Source of the DNA: Flavobacteriaceae bacterium
GTDB lineage: Bacteria; Bacteroidota; Bacteroidia; Flavobacteriales; Flavobacteriaceae
Reading direction: 5' to 3'
Length of the DNA: 48,043 bases
NCBI GenBank assembly: GCA_022565635.1
Contig: JAIUMH010000006.1
Span: forward strand, 1 to 48,043
The notes under the pieces were generated by a model. The model saw only the letters and a list, made by a program, of their open reading frames with translations, was not told the origin of the DNA and ran no database searches. Numbering within the stretch: position 1 is the stretch's first letter; each line of letters begins with the position of its first letter. Shown piece after piece: positions 44,384-48,043 of the stretch. Both the position numbers and the translations under genes were made by a program.

Positions 44384-44400
44384 TTGTCATTTTTTGACAA
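44384..44400 (-). promoter_or_regulatory. Candidate operator of the restriction-modification operon
   Basis: TTGTCA-N5-TGACAA, a perfect 6-bp inverted repeat. It lies between the promoter -7 box and the preferred controller start, where a bound controller would block or modulate transcription. Confidence 0.55.
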
Positions 44401-44429
44401 ATTTAAAAATTTTATTTCGATTATTCAAT
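44398..44429 (-). promoter_or_regulatory. Promoter of the restriction-modification operon
   Basis: On the minus strand ATTG (44426-44429) and TAAATTTG (44398-44405) are 20 bases apart, close to the Bacteroidetes consensus TTTG / TAnnTTTG. The -7 box touches the inverted repeat. Confidence 0.6.
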
Positions 44430-44696
44430 TTGAGCGTGGAGAAATTTTAGCTCTTTTGGTTTTCAGTCTTGGATTTGTATGATTGCAAAAATCGAAAATG
44501 CTAAACTATACGGCTGGATTTAGCTTGTGGGCAACTTAAAAATAGTGTCTACTTTATACATCTGGAAACAGAATTAGGACAAAGCTTAACTAAAAAGTTT
44601 ATAAAAATTTAATTGATTCTGCCTATTTCAATAATTACATTTTGAAATTTTATTAGATTTTTTCCTGTTTTTAAAATAAATGGTATTAATTAATCT
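44430..44696. other. AT-rich stretch upstream of the restriction-modification operon
   Basis: No coding frame is supported on either strand. One hairpin-like pair GCTAAA ... TTTAGC (44500-44525) is visible. No match to a known element is recognised. Confidence 0.4.
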
Positions 44697-44740
44697 ATCC
44701 TGTATAAGTTTGTTTTATCTACTTATACAGGATTTTTTTT
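44697..44740 (+). terminator. Strong plus-strand terminator without an upstream plus-strand gene
   Basis: A perfect 13-bp stem ATCCTGTATAAGT / ACTTATACAGGAT with an 11-base loop and a long T-run. The nearest upstream gene on the plus strand is more than 8 kb away, as all genes between are on the minus strand. Confidence 0.8.
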
Positions 44741-44891
44741 ATAATCAAACACACTAATTTTGTTACTTATCTTGTATAACGGATATAGTGGAATAAGATT
44801 CTTGGAACGATATGTTTAAGTTTATGTTAAAAACAATTTAATAAACAGTTTGGCAAAAAAGTTGTTAAGTCTATAATGTGATTTTAAGATT

Positions 44892-46367
44892 ATGAAAAAC
44901 CTAAATCAAACTATTTTCTTGATTGTATTTTTATTTTACTATCAAACAGATAGTTTAGCGTTTACCCAAATGGATAACTTAAATTCTATAGGCTCTCCTG
45001 TCTTTTTTACTCTTACAGAAAAAATACCAAGCAATGCCCAAGTAATTTTTGAAACTAGTTTTATCAATGATAAAAGCTGTAATATTTATAATGTACTTCA
45101 AGAGCTGAGGCTAAAAGCTAGTGAACATAACGCCAATGCCATCAAAATAATAGATTACAGAAACCATAATTGCTTAGAAATTAAAGCTTACTTATTAAAA
45201 ATTGTGGACATTCAGAAATATAATCATAAGGAGGTTAAAATAGTAGACTATAATGAATATGCCGTTGTACATATTTATAATTTGCAACAAAATGGTTCAA
45301 GTAATTTGCATCTAAATTTAGATACGCGTGTAAAAATTCAGCCTAGAAGTAAAGCTACTCTTCTCCTTGAGCCCGGTATTTATGAAATAGGAATAGATAA
45401 GATTAGCTCTTTTACCTACCATTACAAAGCTGGAAAGACTTATTTTTTACGTGTTGACCTAGATGAAGATTTAGACTACATCACTCGTGATAGAAAACTT
45501 CTTGAGCTTATTGGTATGATAGAGTTTGAGTCACAAAACCACTTTGAATCAAAAGTCTATAAGTATCATCCAATACATTCATCAAAAAAAGAAAGATTAA
45601 AGCAATTACCTGATTTAGAAATTGAGCTTGAAGAGAAATTGAAACCTCAAGTGGGAGCTTATACGTCAACTATTGATGAAAGTGAAGAAAGTAATTATTA
45701 TTTCAATTTATACGTAGGACTTCAAACAAGTCCATTTCGATTTAAAGAAGGGCATATCAGTCACTTCCCTACAAATCCAGATTTAATAGATGTTGATTAT
45801 GAGTTGGAACCCAAAAGAATAGTTGGCGGGCCAAGGTTAGGTTTACAAGTTGGAAATAAAATTGGTTTTTTGGCCGCAGAAATGGGTGCTTTATATTCAT
45901 CACGCGTTTCTGGCAGAGGAAATGATGAGATTAATATGTACTCAATTCATGCAGGGAAAAAAATTCACTCTTCAGAAACAAACACCTTTGCATTTTCTTT
46001 GGGCTTTGGTCATCATACAATCAAAAGAAATTTACCAAGCATTAATAAATTAGATGTTAGTCTTAGAAATAGAAGGTACTTTTTAAACCCAGCTGTTAGA
46101 TATGAATATAGAATCCCAGGTATTTTGGTTGGTTTTTTTGCAGAAATAAATTATGTACATTTGGTATTTAACACCTCTACAAGGAGCGGATTGATTTATG
46201 AAATTGATTTAGATGAACCTAGAGATAGCGATGGTGCTGAAATTGACCGTCAAATTATACGTTTCAATAATCCTGATTTAAATTATGATCAAAACTCTCG
46301 TCTTAATTATGGTAATAGATTTAATTTTAGCATAGGTTTTTTTATAGGTCTAAATTCTAAAAGATAG
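44892..46367 (+). CDS. Envelope protein with N-terminal YbjQ-like/DUF2846-like parts and C-terminal beta-barrel (copy 1)
   Basis: A 491-residue protein with a signal peptide (about 1-24). Part 1 (about 35-110) has LTEKIPSNAQVIFE, a lone cysteine and ANAIKIIDY, a small alpha/beta fold reminiscent of YbjQ-like domains. Part 2 (about 125-215) has PRSKATLLLEPGIYEI and YKAGKTYFLRVDL, as in DUF2846-type sandwich domains. After a linker, part 3 (about 270-491) is a strand-rich barrel-like domain beginning NLYVGLQTSPFRFKEG and ending YGNRFNFSIGFFIGL. The adjacent gene is a full-length paralogue. Function unknown; outer-membrane location is predicted. Confidence 0.75.
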   Translation: MKNLNQTIFLIVFLFYYQTDSLAFTQMDNLNSIGSPVFFTLTEKIPSNAQVIFETSFINDKSCNIYNVLQELRLKASEHNANAIKIIDYRNHNCLEIKAYLLKIVDIQKYNHKEVKIVDYNEYAVVHIYNLQQNGSSNLHLNLDTRVKIQPRSKATLLLEPGIYEIGIDKISSFTYHYKAGKTYFLRVDLDEDLDYITRDRKLLELIGMIEFESQNHFESKVYKYHPIHSSKKERLKQLPDLEIELEEKLKPQVGAYTSTIDESEESNYYFNLYVGLQTSPFRFKEGHISHFPTNPDLIDVDYELEPKRIVGGPRLGLQVGNKIGFLAAEMGALYSSRVSGRGNDEINMYSIHAGKKIHSSETNTFAFSLGFGHHTIKRNLPSINKLDVSLRNRRYFLNPAVRYEYRIPGILVGFFAEINYVHLVFNTSTRSGLIYEIDLDEPRDSDGAEIDRQIIRFNNPDLNYDQNSRLNYGNRFNFSIGFFIGLNSKR

Positions 46368-46371
46368 TTGC

Positions 46372-47976
46372 ATGAATAAAAAAATAATACTCTTAATTAT
46401 CTTAAATATAGTAATAAGCTCTTGCAGTACAAAAATTAAAACTACAGTTTATCAGCAACGACCCGGAATAGCCTATGCAGATCAAATTCCTATTTTTACC
46501 TTAACGGACGACCTTCCTGAAAATGCTAAAATTATAGGTGAATTAAGCTTTAGTGGTAACTTAGATTATGATTGTACTACTCAGATTTTAATCGATGATA
46601 TTTCTAGAGAGGCAAAGAGTCAAGGTGCAAATGCTATAAAAATAAAAAATTACATTCCTAACAATGATTTATGTCCTGATATTGATGCTTACCTTGTTTA
46701 TTTAGAGAATATTAATGAATACCAAGATAAAAAATACGAAGTCATAAATGAACCCGATTTGGTTGTAGTTCACTTTTACCGTCGATCTTTAGCTGATTTA
46801 CATACTCAATTTATTAGAAATACTATTTATATAAATGAAGATGCTACTTTTGAGCTTAGAAACAGGTCTAAGGCTACCGTGCTAATGGAGCCTGGTACGC
46901 ATACTTTTAGACTTGAAGATGATAAAAATGGAATAACAAAAGATCTAAAACCTGGCGAAACCTACTTCGTTAAAGTGAATATGGCCCCTCTAAATGATAG
47001 GAAAGCTAACTTGCAAAAACCAGAGATGAACGTGATTGACCCATTAACCGGTATCCTAGAATTTGAATCTTTTAATAATCGAAGGGCCAACAGTTATACT
47101 TACAATAAGCAATCTTTTTATGAATTAGCTCAATTAAAAGAGAACGAGACTTTACAACAACAAATTGAAAACAAGTTCAAGCTCAAGAAAAAATATTATG
47201 ATCAAATTACCTACAAAGCTTATACTCCTATTCCAGAAAGCCAAGTTCCAAACAATAAAACAGAATATGATTCAGAAGTAGATTCTTTAGAATACGTTGT
47301 AGAAGAGGATAGTGACCAAAACGATTTGTTTGTACAATTTTATTTAGGTTACAATACATCATCATTTAATTTTAAAGATGCCTATGTACATATTACTCCT
47401 GAAAATTTTCCTGATATAGAGAAAGAACTTGAGCCCTCAACAATACAACATGGATTCGACTTAGGAGTAGGAATTGGGAAAGAGGAACTTTTTATGCGCT
47501 TAGATATATGGTTTTTGATAGGTGAACGTTTTGAAAGAGGACAAGACATGGTTACAGGGGTTAGCCTTGGTTTGGGAGGAAGATATGCAATAGTTCCAGA
47601 AGGTAATCATTATTGGAATTGGGGTTTGGGAATTGGAGGAAACGATTTGTCTAGAGGTATTTATAGAGAAGGTGATCTTACTGCAACTTTAAGGAACAGA
47701 AAATGGGCATTAACTCCGCAATTAAAATACGAATATCAAATCCCAAAAACAAAAATAAGTATTTATGCCCAAGCTAGATATGTTTTGACCTTTGGAAATG
47801 TATCAAAACATTCTGGTGTAGAATATGAAGAAAAAAATTTAGGAAGAAACGAAGACCGAACTGAAACCACTAATTTTAGATTTAGATCTCCAGAGCTAGA
47901 AGTAGATGCTAACGGAAGATTAAACTATGGCAGTAGATTAGATTTTAGCGTTGGAGTTATGTATAATTTTAAGTAA
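46372..47976 (+). CDS. Lipoprotein paralogue with the same three-part architecture (copy 2)
   Basis: A 534-residue lipoprotein with lipobox Cys18 (ISSC). The same order as its neighbour: LTDDLPENAKIIGELSF, Cys, GANAIKIKNY; then NRSKATVLMEPGTHTFRL and LKPGETYFVKVN; a charged linker with QLKENETLQQQIENKFKLKK; then the barrel-like end FYLGYNTSSFNFKD and YGSRLDFSVGVMYNF. It is 4 bases after copy 1, so they form an operon. Copy 2 is lipid-anchored while copy 1 has an ordinary signal peptide. A possible division of labour is that both act in one envelope complex. Confidence 0.78.
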   Translation: MNKKIILLIILNIVISSCSTKIKTTVYQQRPGIAYADQIPIFTLTDDLPENAKIIGELSFSGNLDYDCTTQILIDDISREAKSQGANAIKIKNYIPNNDLCPDIDAYLVYLENINEYQDKKYEVINEPDLVVVHFYRRSLADLHTQFIRNTIYINEDATFELRNRSKATVLMEPGTHTFRLEDDKNGITKDLKPGETYFVKVNMAPLNDRKANLQKPEMNVIDPLTGILEFESFNNRRANSYTYNKQSFYELAQLKENETLQQQIENKFKLKKKYYDQITYKAYTPIPESQVPNNKTEYDSEVDSLEYVVEEDSDQNDLFVQFYLGYNTSSFNFKDAYVHITPENFPDIEKELEPSTIQHGFDLGVGIGKEELFMRLDIWFLIGERFERGQDMVTGVSLGLGGRYAIVPEGNHYWNWGLGIGGNDLSRGIYREGDLTATLRNRKWALTPQLKYEYQIPKTKISIYAQARYVLTFGNVSKHSGVEYEEKNLGRNEDRTETTNFRFRSPELEVDANGRLNYGSRLDFSVGVMYNFK

Positions 47977-48043
47977 AGGTATTTTATAGGTCTCTTTTTT
48001 AGGTATGCCTATAAACTTGTATTATACTTGCCTTAAAATTAAA

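Overview
The window looks like a chromosomal segment of a Bacteroidota member of the family Flavobacteriaceae. The base composition is AT-rich. Several genes are preceded by the Bacteroidetes -7 box TAnnTTTG. Secreted proteins carry short signal peptides ending in AQ or GC. The gene set also fits: a PorV2-like outer-membrane protein, a TonB-dependent receptor with a carboxypeptidase-like N-terminus, a tetratricopeptide-repeat (TPR) histidine kinase, a MenA pathway gene and a flavobacterial DUF6705-like family. Species cannot be fixed from the sequence alone. No rRNA, tRNA or CRISPR array was seen.

Layout. 1-3.1 kb is an accessory patch: the 3' end of a secreted HExxH metalloprotease-like gene, an overlapping small secreted protein, two tandem DUF6705-like paralogues with duplicated terminators, and a third copy cut off after its signal peptide beside sequence resembling an IS3-type end. 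3.1-35.4 kb is mostly core metabolism and housekeeping: nnr (NAD(P)HX repair), hutH, glyA, fahA, a YihY-family membrane protein, porV2, pssA, an AraC regulator with an aldehyde dehydrogenase and DUF779 protein, then a minus-strand operon (small lipoprotein, TPR histidine kinase, response regulator, THUMP-like methyltransferase, two four-cysteine secreted paralogues). It continues with glmM, acpH, menA-purB-sirtuin-CarboxypepD-like, a DEAD-box helicase, ltaE, a TonB receptor with partner lipoprotein, marC and an OprD-like porin.

35.4-41.7 kb holds the phenylacetyl-CoA epoxidase genes in the order paaE-paaA-paaB-paaC-paaD (minus strand). The operon is broken up by dispersed CACAAAG/CACAGAG-type repeats, a 14-bp tandem repeat and a GxxExxY-family gene (PD-(D/E)XK-like) lodged between paaC and paaD and bracketed by exact 27-bp direct repeats. 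A 146-bp intergenic repeat lies on each side of the whole cluster. This GxxExxY-plus-repeats arrangement is the most unusual structure in the window.

41.7-44.9 kb is a compact type II restriction-modification island: a HaeIII-like endonuclease, an M.HaeIII-like cytosine-5 methyltransferase (inferred specificity GGCC) and an XRE-type controller with a palindromic operator over its own promoter. The window ends with two tandem paralogous envelope proteins that share a three-part architecture finishing in a predicted beta-barrel.

How the genes work together: aromatic and amino-acid breakdown is represented by PaaABCDE, FahA, HutH, GlyA and LtaE. Envelope biogenesis is represented by PssA, GlmM, PorV2, the porin, the TonB receptor and many secreted or lipoproteins. 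The strongest regulatory units visible are the histidine kinase/response regulator pair, the AraC regulator divergent from aldehyde dehydrogenase, and the self-controlling restriction-modification operon.
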